Assembly (NCBI GenBank): GCA_029582265.1
Contig: CM055837.1
Location: forward strand, 19,628,967 to 19,692,966
Direction of reading: 5' to 3'
DNA: 64,000 nucleotides
Source: Zoroaster sp. YZ-2022
Lineage: Eukaryota; Echinodermata; Asteroidea; Forcipulatida; Zoroasteridae
Shown here in pieces: positions 23,012-34,854 of this stretch (its first letter is position 1; every line of letters starts with the position of its first letter). The position numbers were made by a program, and so were the translations under genes. The notes below the pieces were generated by a model, which saw only the letters and a list, made by a program, of their open reading frames with translations, did not search any database and had not been told where the DNA came from.

Positions 23012-23562
23012 TAATTAATTTACAAAATAATTTGATTAATTGCACTAAAATGATAGCACCTCTGACCTCAGAAATATTTCAAGGATTTTTTGACACCATC
23101 ATCATCTTAACACCAAGTTACTTTCAAGCAAATCTATAATCATTTGTTTTTCAAGATTACCAACAGGGTATCGGGGCTTTAAATACAACATATTCTGAGA
23201 CTACATGTATACTCGATCAAAAGAATTTTCCAGAGGAAAGAGGCTTAGCACGGTAAATCCTTGCTACATGTACGTCATATTTAGTTACATGCAATATGTC
23301 CTCATTGTTACCAATTGGATACAACATACAAGCCTTGATGGATTGATCAACAAATTCGTCACAGCGTAAATTGAAAATTTCATTTGAACAATTCACGCAT
23401 TAATTGCTCATTGATGGCTTGATACACAAAACACAAGGACAGATTACATTTAAAGTATTCATGTGGTTTATATTAACCAGAATGAGATGGCTGCTTTTTG
23501 AATACTTTTAGTTGAAAACTACATTCTAATGAGGCAAAAATCTTTAAAAGTTTTCACAAATT
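23012..23562. other. No gene recognised
   Basis: Pieces such as TTTTTCAAGATTACCAA resemble text near 61265, so some old repeat debris is likely. No gene. Confidence 0.4.
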
Positions 23563-23951
23563 CCCCCCCCCCCAAAAAAAAAGTCTCCAGTTTCTGGGCT
23601 CCACGCGCGTTGCCTCAGACCCGCACGTCAGCATTTTTAATTTTCTTTTTTTTGTTGCTATGAAACGATGTCCAATCACAGCCAAAATTGCTGGATCGAT
23701 TGGAATTCTGCCGTGCTGTGTTTTAAACGACTTTTTCACATAGGGGTATGAACGTTCGCCTGATTTGTGAGGCCTCTCTTATCCACCATACTTTGTATAT
23801 GGGAAATATGGTCCCCGCGTATACAATGTATCACATATTTCCCTGTTGGCAAAAAAAACAGATGGCTGAAAAAAAAAAAAAAGCGCATCATCGCACCGAT
23901 TTTGAATCCGACCGGTGACCAGAAACGGGAGCCATTTTTTGGGGGGGGGGC
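23563..23951 (+). mobile_element. Family F element with C-run/A-run inverted ends
   Basis: Left end: a run of C, a run of A, then GTCTCCAGTTTCTGGGC. Right end, reverse-complemented: a run of C, AAAAAATGGCTCCC, GTTTCTGGTC. These make terminal inverted repeats of about 30 bases. The interior is shared with 15557-15830 and 42385-42567. About 390 bp without a transposase; superfamily unknown. Confidence 0.7.
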
Positions 23952-24281
23952 TAAAATGTAATTTTTTTCCCCTCTTTGACCCCTGAGTAAACACTTTGTT
24001 TACTTTCTAAAAATTGGGGGGAAAAAATGGGACAACATACACGATTGCAATGAATATGAATGAACATTATTTTTAAACACTTACCTGAAATAGGACAGCA
24101 ATAGTAACCGCAAGTTTGTTTTTCATCAATAGAAAACATAATGGAAGAACACACATGAAACAGAAAAGTAGAAATATAAAGAAACAATTATTATAAAATG
24201 TTTAAAATCATTCACAAAATCTAAAAGATTATATGTACATCAGTATTAACCAGGAGTGATCTCCGAGGATGTGACAAAAGC
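23952..24281. other. No gene recognised
   Basis: Nothing supportable. Confidence 0.4.
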
Positions 24282-24405
24282 TGAGGCCAATTTCAAAGAG
24301 GTGGTTAGCAGAAAAACATTTGCTTACCAGAAAATTTGGATTTTTTTGGGTTACCAGCCAAAATTGTATACAAAATGTACATGCTTTTTGGCTGGTAGTA
24401 TATTT

Positions 24406-25040
24406 GTGACCCGCTCTGCAAAAAAGGGTATTAAGGGACGCTATGCTATTACCCGTAAAGGGCTGTTCTATGTGGAGAGGGTGAAAAAAAAAATTCACAA
24501 CTTGATTTTTTTTTGTTGGTTTATTGGCTTCTATTATATCAATACTTTCATAATTTATTTACAGAAATATTATTATTGATGAGTAAAGATGAAAAAACAA
24601 ACGTTTTTGTGTCCCTTGTGTTCGTCTTCTGTGTGACTCTTTGTCAGTTTTAGGGAAGAAAAACTTCCAAATTTTTGACAAAAAGACTTTTGTTCCTTTT
24701 GTTCCTTTGTTTTTTATTCTGTTGGTGAAGTTTAATAAATATTTTTAAATAAAACACCTCATTAGCCATAGCTCAAAAGGAACATAACTGTTGCTATAGG
24801 CATTCAAGAGAGTTTCTTCTTAGCTCATTTCTTTTTCCACTTGCTGTGTTTAAAGGGCTGTATCTCTGAAGGCACTTGTACAATATGAATATGCAAAAAT
24901 CAGTATATCTCCAGAATGCAAAATGCCACAGGGTTCAAACCTACACCAAATTAAAGCTTATAATGTAACCAATTCAGCTATGTATGTAACACAATTTTTT
25001 AATTTTGTCCCATAATACCCATTTTGGTGGAGCCGGTCAC
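24406..25040. mobile_element. 635-bp element with GTGACC inverted ends
   Basis: Left GTGACCCGCTCTGCAAAAAA, then GGGTATTAAGGGA. Right end reverse-complemented: GTGACCGGCTCCACCAAAAT, then GGGTATTATGGGA. These are inverted repeats of about 33 bases. ATTT lies directly outside both ends, a possible 4-bp target duplication. No transposase frame. Superfamily unassigned. Confidence 0.7.
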
Positions 25041-25140
25041 ATTTGATATTACTTAGGAAAAATAAATAGAGAATTACGTAGCTGTTGCAAACTGCTTACC
25101 AACCTAATGGACCTACATGTATAGTATAAATGCAAAATAA

Positions 25141-25232
25141 TGGTTATTGGTCTTATGTTTCGAACCTAGCAGGTTCATTCTTTCTTTCTTTCTCAAAGAA
25201 CCTGCAACATGTACATGTAGGTGTGAAACATG
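25141..25232. repeat. Imperfect hairpin around a CTTT run
   Basis: ATTGGTCTTATGTTTCG..GCAGGTTC is followed by TTCTTTCTTTCTTTCTC and then GAACCTGC..GTGAAACATGAGGCCAAT. The arms pair except for an extra TACATGTA-containing piece in the right arm. Confidence 0.65.
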
Positions 25233-25282
25233 AGGCCAATAGTCAAAATTCTCTGCTTGGCAGCTCAATGAAATTGGGCCCT

Positions 25283-25944
25283 ACTGAACTGCATGTAACA
25301 TTGTTAAGAGCCGTCTTAACAACTTGTCATCAATTAAAACAGATTAAAAAACACAAAACATCCCATTAAAAGGAAACATTGAGGGATAAAAGACTCGAGG
25401 TCATTGTGGAGGGGTCAATAATTGTATTATGGGAGTTGATTGGAGTCAAAAATAGACAGGCACTCAGCATGGGGTTATTGACAGCATGGTGTGATCGAAT
25501 CGCTTTGCAACCATCGCAGTCATTTTTGTGACAGTGTTTCTCAACACGCAGTGGGGTTTGGCTCTACACTGCACATGCACCATGTTAAAAGCATGACAGA
25601 TTGGTGATGTCATCTGCACACCATGACTAGTTTCACTGTCCACATTGATACAAAACTTATTTGTACTGGAAGTGCCCTTTAAATACAAGGTGTAGTACTC
25701 GTATTTCAGATAATAAATTGTCAGATTGTGAAACTTAACTTGGAATAATGTCGATGATGGTATCAATCTTCCCTAGAAAATATTTTGTTTGAGCTCTGAC
25801 GTGATGTCACTTTAAGAAAAGTGGAATAATTTCCAGTTCAAAATTAGAAAAATACTCTACCCTAAATATCACAAAAACTGCATTTTGACAATTTTTTCAA
25901 TAACGACAAAACAAAACATAATGTAAGCTTAAAATTTTGCTTAG
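25283..25944. other. No gene recognised
   Basis: Nothing supportable. Confidence 0.4.
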
Positions 25945-26046
25945 TGTCTTGATTCCAATAAAGTAAATATACTCTTAAGCAGTTTTGCCAAAATTACAAA
26001 AATTACAAAAATTACAAAAATTACAAAAATTGTACCTTCCCTTTTA
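25945..26046. repeat. Decayed 81-bp unit with ATTACAAAAA expansion
   Basis: CTTGATTCCAATAAAGTAAA, ACTCTTAAGCAGTTTTGCC and TTGTACCTTCCCTTTTA follow the 81-bp unit. The middle is replaced by about four repeats of the decamer AATTACAAAA (25990-26031): a microsatellite born inside a repeat unit. Confidence 0.8.
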
Positions 26047-26873
26047 TAAAAACTACATGTACATGTATGTTTTTTACAGTTGATCAAACTTTTCCATGGT
26101 CATATCTCTGTACCCTGGTTCTCAAAATGATTTACACTGATAATGCGTGCATGTTTACACTTAACAGAATTTTAAAAAAATTCTCAAACTGGTCAAAAGA
26201 GGGCAGTGTGATGTACCCTACACATAGTTGGCAGAACTGTTTTACATTTGCCAGACTGCACTCTTTGGAAATGAAATTTGTTTTCCTGTTTCCTCTCAAA
26301 CACGTTTTTCTGACTGAATGATTTCTCAGGATGTACATGTAACATTTTAGATCAAATCACTTAATGTCCGGGTAATCCTGACATTAAGAGTACTTGAGGT
26401 TTCAATGCTAAAAACATTAGTGTGAGCAGTAATTGAAAATATTGTCTAACTACATCTGCAAAAAGAATTTTGCCGGACTTGTTATTGTAAGTTTGGTTGA
26501 GCAGTGATGCTCAACATAATGGTGGCATTCATAAAGAGATTATGTAAATATTAATATCTTTTTCTGGAATAGAAACTCTGGCAATACTCCAAGAAGGCAA
26601 ATGCCAATCTAGAAACATTCAATTGATGTGGTGTATATTGTGATGATTAAGATGTGTCTGAATGCATGAATGTGTATAACATATCAATCAAGATTACCAA
26701 TAATGTACAGTACATGTAGTTCTGCAGGACTTGAATTTGGTTTTGTGAATCAAAGATGCATGTATCCTGAAATGGTGGTGAAAATTTTCAAAATAAAAAA
26801 GCCTGTAGAAATCCAATATCTGTAATAAAAATAATAACTTTTAATTATTTGTGTAGCAAATAAATAATTATTT
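26047..26873. other. No gene recognised
   Basis: Nothing supportable. Confidence 0.4.
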
Positions 26874-27020
26874 GTGATGCCATTCCAGAAACACCGGGGC
26901 AAGCCCCTTCTCTTTCACGCTAAGTGTTCTGGGTTCTTTTACGTGCATTACCAAATACACAGGACCTACAGCTTAACGTCCCATCTGTCCGTGAACATGG
27001 AACTGATTAGGTTCTACATG
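26874..27020 (+). mobile_element. Old SINE-like domain (TTCTTTTACGTGC motif)
   Basis: TGGGTTCTTTTACGTGCATT, then ACACAGGACCTACAGCTTAA and CGTCCCATCTGTCCG. From memory, a block of this kind (TTCTTTTACGTGC, acACGGGACCTC, TTTACGTCCCATCCGA) recurs in many invertebrate retroelement tails. Only one copy is seen here, so the label is tentative. Confidence 0.35.
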
Positions 27021-27750
27021 TACCTTAACCCTAGACAACTAATGGAATGTCTCTGACCGCAATGGAGTCTCAGTGACTTGGCATATTTCTTAACTTTGTC
27101 AATCATGCCAATAATTCTTCCATTGAGCTGGAAGTACAAAAATGTATATCACTGAAATCCCTGGTAAAATTACCAAATAATGGCTCCTTTGAAAATTTTA
27201 AATATAGCATCAAACATGAAATTCAGTCTGAAAAATAAAACACAAATAGACAACACCACTTTATTTCCACCAAACATATCTCGCAGCTTTTGTATTAGCA
27301 AAAGATGTTGTGGACACCATGATATTCATTACAGCAGCCTTATACTGTAATTTTTTTAAAAACTAAGGATACTTTTGGAAGGAGTTTTGCCAACATTATC
27401 AATAGCGTATAATGGCTTTAATCAGATGTGATTTTATATGTGGCTGCTGCATTTCATAGCCTCTGGCCATAACGCCTAATTCTGTGAAACCCTGCATGGG
27501 GTACGTGACATTTTGTAACATGCCTTGGTACACAGGCAGCTAGCTCGTTATACTCTCTGGCATGGTGTTGTTGATTATACTCCCCCGACTGGGAAATATA
27601 TCCCGATTGGTTCTCGTATATTGTATATGTTACTGGTTTGCAGTAAATCCATGTGGTTTACATGTAAATTTCAACTATCGCTTTACAAGAAAGATGAAAC
27701 CGTAGAGGTCTTCTTTACATTTTGACTAGATTTCTCTCGCCATCATATTA
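27021..27750. other. No gene recognised
   Basis: No supportable gene. GTTTTGCCAACATTATCAAT near 27385 may be a relic of the 81-bp unit. Confidence 0.4.
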
Positions 27751-27853
27751 AGACTGCGTCAGGTATCCGGGTATCTGGATACCTGAACGAAACTGTCTTC
27801 ACCGGGTTCCATTTTTCGGTTCCAGTTATCCATAAACGACTTGAAAATTTCGC
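27751..27853 (+). mobile_element. hAT-type MITE fragment (left end)
   Basis: CAGGTATCCGGGTATCTGG, CGAAACTGTC, TTCCATTTTTCGGTTCC and ATAAACGACTT follow the left end of 43104-43693, then stop. Confidence 0.7.
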
Positions 27854-28029
27854 CTGAACATGTACATGTAAGCCACACAAAGGGAAGTGTCCGATTTTGG
27901 GGGATGCTACATGTACAAGTCATTTTTAATATACATGTAGAGGCAGGAAATTATTACAGTAACACATTTTTTGTGACTCTAATAAAACAAGAGAATCTTA
28001 TGTTCATATTGGTTAATATACATTTTATA

Positions 28030-28600
28030 TAGGGCTGTGCGTTTTCGGATATTTTTGGAACCGGATACCCGAAATCAGGAAACTTCGGATACCCGGATAC
28101 CCGTTTTTATTTTTGTTGAAAACATGCCCCCCGGTGGTGCACAAAATATATGTACTGTAAATAATAACAAAATTGATCTTTGTAATACAGAGGATACCAT
28201 ACTTAAATGGATTTTTTCTTTACTGTCGTTTTTATTAAAGTAAAACATTAGGCAAACATTCCCTCCTGCGCTGCTGGTTTGATAAGTTGCTTGAAGCAGC
28301 GCTGCCAGGCCCTTCGCAGTCTTAACGATTCAATACAATGTATCACAAACAGTTGGAGAAAACTGTATTCAAAATGTCCATAAAATACTGCAAAGGCTTT
28401 ATTGGAATCTCTTAAAGATAATTGTCGGTAAAAATTTAAACATTACATTGTTCAAGAGTCACATATTTCTGTTCGCACCGCTCAAATGTTAAGTCCGAAT
28501 TTTAAAAAGTCTTTTACGGGTAATTGGAACTGAAAAATGGAACCAGGTAATGACAGTGTTGGTCGGGTATCCGGGTATCCGGATACCCGGCATGGGCCTA
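28030..28600 (-). mobile_element. hAT-type MITE, long form, perfect 8-bp target duplication
   Basis: Ends TAGGGCTGTGCG and GGCATGGGCCTA, bounded by ATTTTATA at 28022-28029 and again at 28601-28608. An 8-bp duplication is the hAT signature. The 571-bp interior includes about 190 bp (28240-28430) absent from the short copies at 46423 and 58732. No transposase. Confidence 0.9.
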
Positions 28601-28675
28601 ATTTTATATATGTTGTATGTACATGTGTTTTTACAAAAAAAAATTACAAGTATCTGAGTATTCAAAGATTTCCAA

Positions 28676-28719
28676 TTTCAGTATCCGGTTCCTGAAATAA
28701 CCAAAAACGCACAGCCTTA
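28676..28719 (+). mobile_element. hAT-type MITE fragment (right end)
   Basis: AGTATCCGGTTCCTG and CCAAAAACGCACAGCC match the right end of 58732-59113. Possibly the other end of the copy begun at 27751, disrupted by the 28030 insertion. Confidence 0.55.
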
Positions 28720-29804
28720 CATTTCCCATTTTGTATACATCCTATTTATACATATAGTAAATTGAGATAAATAGCAGATTTGAAAGAATTCATTTGTTCA
28801 CAGTTCACAACCATAATACATCTTATCTACTTTTCAACTCACCTTCCCTCTGAGACAATTGTATGCTTGACTTCTCCCATTTTGTATGTACATCGTACTA
28901 CTACATTGAGATAAATAGCATATTTGAAAGATTTAATTTGTTTACGGTTCAAGTGTCTTCTTAGGATCTCACAACCAATGATCTGCTGTCATCTTCTGAA
29001 GGAGGAATGATTGCTTATTGTCAGATTTTAGCTGTTTGTTCAGGCGAGCAAAACAGTGACCTTGAAGTGGCATCTCTGTATTTTTTAACATGACGCTTGT
29101 CACAGGTTAAAGTATTGGTAATTGATTATCTGATAAGGAAAGTTATTAAATTATTTGAAAAGCATTTGGGTGAAGTTTGTGACGGTTATCAACCATCCTG
29201 TGAGTTGATTCTGCTAGGGGGTCTCAATCTGGTTTTGGAAAAGAAAAGAAAAAATTTGTTTTTGTTTTTGTTATTTATTGTTTTTATTTTTAATTTAATT
29301 TTTTTTTTTTTTTTTTTTTTTTATTTATTTATTATTATTATATTTTTATTTTATTTATTTTTTTTTTTTGGGGGGGGGGGATTTTTAAGAGGATTTTCCC
29401 CACTACAGACTGGTTTGTATGATTACATGTAGTTGTTAATGAACTATTCTACATATTCGTTATTGTTTTGGGGACGAATGTTACCCACAGTAAACATCAA
29501 GCCCAATGTTGGTCTGATTCTGGTATTTACAGGTTATAGTTGAAGGCCAGATGGTTGGACAATAACAGGAGAGGCAGTCAGCCAGCATTTCTACATTTCT
29601 AACTAACTATGCATGATTGATCGACCATCCATCTGTCTCTCGTTTCTTCACCCTTCAGTAATAATACACCTCATATGAGGACAATACTCTCAAAAACCTG
29701 CCAATTAAAAACGAAGTAATAAACAGCCTTAAAGGTGTAAACCCCCCACCCCCATCACAAATGACTCGTCCAATGAGCAATATCACACAATCCCAACCAT
29801 AATC
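28720..29804. other. No gene; T-rich and G-run low complexity inside
   Basis: Two similar blocks (CCCATTTTGTAT..ACAT..TTGAGATAAATAGCA) near 28725 and 28878 suggest a local duplication. A long T-rich tract with a G run fills 29255-29382. Confidence 0.5.
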
Positions 29805-30053
29805 ATGAGTGTGATTCGACAAAAGCAAAAACTTCTGAAAAATGGATCATGGGCCTGGGTCTCCCTTTGGTGTAGAGGACAAAGCCCCCGAACCTCCTGG
29901 ATGTTTAATTTTGGAGGATTTACAGACTCTCCACATCCCCACAAACACGAAACTAGAGGTTTGGACATAATACAGGCTACTTCTCTTCTTCAAGAACATT
30001 TTGAGGCCAAGGGAGATTTGTAAAAAATCCTGAAATCAAGAAAAATCCTGAGC
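29805..30053 (+). mobile_element. Interspersed repeat, family H, copy 1
   Basis: GTGTGATTCGACAAAAGC, GGTCTCCCTTTGGTGTAGAG, GGATTTACAGACTCTCCACA, CTAGAGGTTTGGACA, TACAGGCTACTTCT and AAATCCTGAAATCA are shared with 36699-36960 and 57412-57640. Possibly hAT-like, from its TAGGGGTGTGATTT and CCGGCCTGAT ends in the other copies (inference). Confidence 0.7.
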
Positions 30054-30317
30054 AATAACAGGACGATTGTTTTTCAGTTGATTTACTCATGATAGCCCTT
30101 TTAAGGGCAGGTGCAACATTGGTTATTACTGATGACAAAATTATCATCTTATCGTCCGAGAGGTACATTTAACTTGATGTGAAGTCTAGATACATCAAAC
30201 AAAAACTGTGAAAGGCTGTCGACAAATGTTACTTCTGAAGCCTTTATCCAAGTTGTCTTCATTTTGTTATCAACAAATCAGAGGCCTCCATTTGTACGTG
30301 GCTTAAATGTTCAATTG

Positions 30318-30418
30318 AAATTTTAAAAAGTCATTTACAGGTAATTAGAACCGAAAAATGGAAGCAGGTAACGACAGTTTCGGTCGGGTATCCGAGTACC
30401 CGGATACCAGGCACAACC
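30318..30418 (-). mobile_element. hAT-type MITE fragment
   Basis: TTTAAAAAGTCATTTACAGG, GAACCGAAAAATGGAAGC, TCGGTCGGGTATCCGAG and GGATACCAGGCACAACC match one end of the family. It abuts the 81-bp array with no spacer. Confidence 0.7.
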
Positions 30419-31387
30419 TTAATTCAAAGAGAGTATAAGCATACTCATAGAAGCAGTTTTACCAACATTACTAATGTTGTATCTTCCCTTCAATGTATAT
30501 CTTGATTCAAAGAGAGTAAGCATACTCATAGAAGCAGTTTTACCAACATTACTAATGTTGTATCTTCCCTTCAATGTATATCTTGATTCAAAGAGAGTAA
30601 GCATACTCATAGAAGCAGTTTTACCAACATTACTAATGTTGTATCTTCCCTTCAATGTATATCTTGATTCAAAGAGAGTAAGCATACTCATAGAAGCAGT
30701 TTTACCAACATTACCAATGTTGTATCTTCCCTTCAATGTATATCTTGATTCAAAGAGAGTAAGCATACTCATCATAGAAGCAGTTTTGCCAACATTACCA
30801 ATGTTGTATCTTCCCTTCAATGTATATCTTAATTCAAAGAGAGTAAGCATACTCATAGAAGCAGTTTTGCCAACATTACCAATGTTGTACCTTCCCTTCA
30901 ATGTATATCTTAATTCAAAGAGAGTAAGCATACTCATAGAAGCAGTTTTACCAACATTACTAATGTTGTATCTTCCCTTTAATGTATATCTTGATTCAAA
31001 GAGAGTAAGCATACTCATAGAAGCAGTTTTACCAACATTACTAATGTTGTATCTTCCCTTCAATGTATATCTTGATTCAAAGAGAGTAAGCATACTCATA
31101 GAAGCAGTTTTGCCAACATTACCAATGTTGTATCTTCCCTTCAATGTATATCTTGATTCAAAGAGAGTAAACATACTCATAGAAGCAGTTTTGCCAATAT
31201 TTCCAATGATGTACCTTCCCTTCAATGTATATCTTGATTCAAAGAGAGTAAGCATACTCATAGAAGCAGTTTTGACAACATTACCAATGTTGTACCTTCC
31301 CTTCAATGTATATCTTGATTCAAAGAGAGTAAGCATACTCATAGAAGCAGTTTTGCAAACATTACCAATGCTGTACCTTCCCTTTAA
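30419..31387. repeat. 81-bp tandem repeat, array 2, twelve units
   Basis: Units begin at 30420, 30501, 30582, 30663, 30744, 30828, 30909, 30990, 31071, 31152, 31233 and 31314. All steps are 81 except one of 84 (an extra CAT near 30772). TTAA occurs at both edges (30419-30422, 31384-31387). Frames of about 330 codons are open on both strands only because 81 is divisible by three. Adjacent units are highly alike, so the expansion is recent. Confidence 0.97.
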
Positions 31388-32145
31388 TCCAAGCAGGTGG
31401 CTCAACATACATATAGTCCTATATAAATATCCTAGCCATATTTTTAATTGGTGCTGTGTGAAGCCTTTATTTATATGATTAATGACAGTCTCAGGGTATA
31501 ACTAATAATGAGCCCAAACTGTAGAAATCATTAGCATGATAATGGATTAGTGGGGAAACTCAGCCAAGCAAGAAGTTGTGGTGTCTGGGGCTGTGAGGGC
31601 AATTGGATACCATGAGTATGACTTTTTTTATTGCCACTAATGAGAGGGTAATTTATCATGTGGATTTGCAGTTAGCGTGGGAGGCAGACAGACAAACAAA
31701 TTTTTGATTTGACCTCATAGTTGGGTCCTTTCCCTGGTTTTTCCCCTGCAAAAGAGATCATTAAAGACTCGTGTGGGGAAAATGTGAAGTTGGTGCACTT
31801 TCATCAATTAGTAAACTGTTTTGCAATCTTCTTGAAAATTGTTTGGTATATTTGGCTTTAATTTAATAATTGACCAAAAAACTGCACAAGATGCTTTTTT
31901 AAGTACAGAATCTTGAATGCCAAGTTGTAAATTGTAAGCACTTTTGGCTGAATGTACATTATTGGTCTCTGTTGGGTCAGGGGGTGGTATGGCTGGTAGA
32001 GGCATTTTGACCACTTATTACTGGTTCTATTAGATGCCACATACGTTTTACTCTTAACCTTTTTTTCTGAATGCATTGGCAAAGGATGCCAGAGGCATGT
32101 TATAACACTTGTTCAAGTTATAACTTTCTTCAAGAGACCAGCATA
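31388..32145. other. No gene recognised
   Basis: Nothing supportable. Confidence 0.4.
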
Positions 32146-32451
32146 GTAAAAGTAAAGTCTGTCCCGAGCCATATTGGCTCATCAGGCCGGTGTTTATCTC
32201 CGGTTTCGTTGGCATGAAACGACTGAGAATATTTCCATTCCCCCTGGATGGGATGCCAGTCTATCGCAGGTTACTTCCCTAGCTATTGCCAGGTACCCAT
32301 TTATACTCCTGGGTGAAGAGAAGCAATTACGGTAAAGTGCCTTGCTCAAGGACACAAGCACCAAGGTCGCGGCCGGGACCCGAACCCACATTCTGGCGAC
32401 TCAGCCACCAGAACACAAGTTCAATGCACGAGACCACTCGGCCATGGCACC
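32146..32451 (-). mobile_element. tRNA-derived SINE, second subfamily
   Basis: On the minus strand: box A TGGCCGAGTGG, TTCTGGTGGCTGAGTCG, box B GGTTCGGGTCC, CTTGAGCAAGGCACTTTACC. The head and AATTGCTTCTCTTCACCC match the other SINEs. The 3' body differs: CCATCCAGGGGGAATGG and ACCGGAGATAAACACCGGCC, ending GGGACAGACTTTACTTTTAC. Confidence 0.85.
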
Positions 32452-34854
32452 CCTGACCAGCATAGACAACTGACAAATGGCAGTCAAATGCATCATATTT
32501 GGCAGTCACATAACAATTACATGTATAGTGAAAGCTGCTATATATTTCACAATTTTTACTTAAAAAGTCTGTGACGGACTGACAGAATCCAAAATTCCAA
32601 ACTTCACATTTCTTGCCCTAAAATTCCCCAACACCTGCACGCATGATAAGCACCACCTTTAAACAGTGCAGAGGAACAATGCCTAGGGTAGAGAAAGCTT
32701 GAGTACAGAGTCCACGAAGAAAGGAATTCCTACGTTTATGAGAAGTTTTTCAGAGGGGCAATGACCCCAAGTAAGTTTGTTCATCCTTCTTGGTATTTCT
32801 CGGAGGTCTTGGGGAGGAATGGCCGGTAGGGTAACTCCCTTGAGCAATTACATGAATCAGTTGATTCCCAGAAATTTGTTAATGTCCTGTAATGTTATAA
32901 GTACCAGTCTCTATATATGCCCACAAGAATTACCTCAAACGAAGCATGTACAATCCCCACAGAACAATGACAAGCACAAGACAGATGAAAGCTGCATCTT
33001 TGAAATGTAACAACGGCAAATCAGAAAAGCGAAATGATTTTGGCTGCTGATATGGAAAAAAGAAGAGCGATATTAGACAGCTCAAGACACAATCTCTCAA
33101 GGTCGCTGCCGCTGTGAAATCTCCCCTGGTGAAAAAAACCATAGCGTTAGGGAGAGGAGGTCAGCGAGAGGACGGCCAATAAGAATGACATGCCATCAGA
33201 TGATAACGTCCCCCTATGGGAGAGGTCATAGGTCAATATGGTATGTCAACAAAACTTATACCCAAGGGAAAATTGGAAAATTGGAAGGGGGGTTTCTATA
33301 CTTGAGCGACCACCCTGATAAAAAGGGAGGAATTGCTAGCTTACAGGGATTTCGTGAAAACCGGAAACAGGAAACCTGAAACCTACCACTGTTTTTCTTG
33401 TGCAAATCTTTTGAAATTTTAAATCTGGCAATTAAGGCAAGAAAACATAGCAGAGATTGTGTTTCACGTTATTGGAAAATTGTCGTCTTATTTTGTGTTC
33501 CGTTAGAAACACAGAAAAACAAAGAGAAAACCAAACGGCCAAATAGGGAGATGTAAAGATACACAGACAAACACAATATACAGCCTGACGAACGAACAGA
33601 ATGGTAGACATACAGTGTATGAACAAACAGACAAACTATGAGTATCAGATAAATATATGGTTGCATGAGATGTCAATGTAAATGCTACAGCTACCAAACC
33701 ATGGAGCAGGGACAGGCCTGGAACTTCACAAAAGGGACCATGGCTTCTGTTGCCTGTTGCCCTGGTCTTGGCCTTGGTTCCCCTAAGAAAATGTTCCTAA
33801 TCGCACCGTGCATGAGCCGTTGAGGGCACATGTTGTTAGACCACTGTTGGCGAAAGGGCAGTGATAGTGCGTCACGTTTGGCGTATTTTGCAATTGATGT
33901 GCTTATGCGCGGAATATCTCCAGCGATCATTGGTTGACAGAAGTACACGCGTGCTTAGCTCCATAACATACACATATAAAGTGTATGCACAACGCTCACT
34001 TGATGCCAAAGGGCTATGACGTGCACTGAGCAGATAGACATTTTGATAATTGAAGTGCATGTACACTTTACTACTCTGGATAAGTCACATTGAATGAAAT
34101 TCCAGTCCTGCTGGGAGGTTTCTGTCTATACAAGCCTTCCTCAATGTTAAGAGTCCACTTCCTTCGGAGGAGAGAAAAAAACTGCTGGCCATGTGTACAA
34201 ACATACCACCCCCCCCCCACCCCCCAAAAAAAGAAATTTTTTATAAAAAATTTCAAGATTTGTTAGTTTCCAAATTAGTATTTGATGCATGTGCACAAAT
34301 ATTTCTTCCTAAAGATTTTCTCTATTCAAAAAGGATTTTGGACAATAACTATAAAAGATGCATTACAATGCAACCAGATAAGATATACAGGTATACATGT
34401 ACATGTACGTTCATGGTACAGAAGGAAGTGAATTCCTTGACGGACAATATAATGACCGATTACAGGGATCAGTTACTCATCAATTTAAAAACCAGTATTT
34501 CATTCACAGTATAATCAACTCTTGAAGGATTACTATAGTACGTGACATTGAAGTAATTGCCACAATTTCTTCCAATTCAATTACGTGCAATTATAGAAAT
34601 TCTCCCTCAACACAGGAAGAATGGATGTACAGGATTCACGAGTATTGTTGCCAAAGTTATGAATTTTATAAGATCAATCAAATCAAATCAAATATGAAGA
34701 ATAAAAAGAAAAAAAGGAATTAATTATTTGACCTTGAAGAACGAATGCGCAATAGAGTGTAATGCATACATTTGGGTGTTTGATGTTCGAGTACAATAAG
34801 AATTATACTATCCTGATTGGGAGATATAATGTATTACTTCTTTTGGTTGGAACT
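32452..34854. other. No gene recognised in about 2.4 kb
   Basis: The longest feature-poor stretch. It includes a somewhat GC-richer part (33690-33960) with GGCCTGGAACTTCACAAAAG and CTGGTCTTGGCCTTGG, possibly an old repeat, and C/A runs at 34206-34232. No exon is supportable. Confidence 0.4.

Larger units (their letters stand above)
24282..25282 (-). mobile_element. Family E MITE, split by a 635-bp element
   Basis: Left part AGGCCAATTTCAAAGAGG to TTTTTGGCTGGTAGTA (24282-24405) and right part TCTGCTTGGCAGCTCAATGA to TTGGGCCC (about 25240-25282) are the two ends of a family E copy. The element at 24406-25040 and further diverged sequence lie between. Confidence 0.6.

Noticed and set aside
30419..31478. 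Overlapping ~330-codon open frames on both strands as repeat proteins
   Set aside because: They follow the 81-bp tandem unit exactly (27 residues) and are equally open on both strands. There is no start context, domain or unique flank, so they are artefacts of the period.
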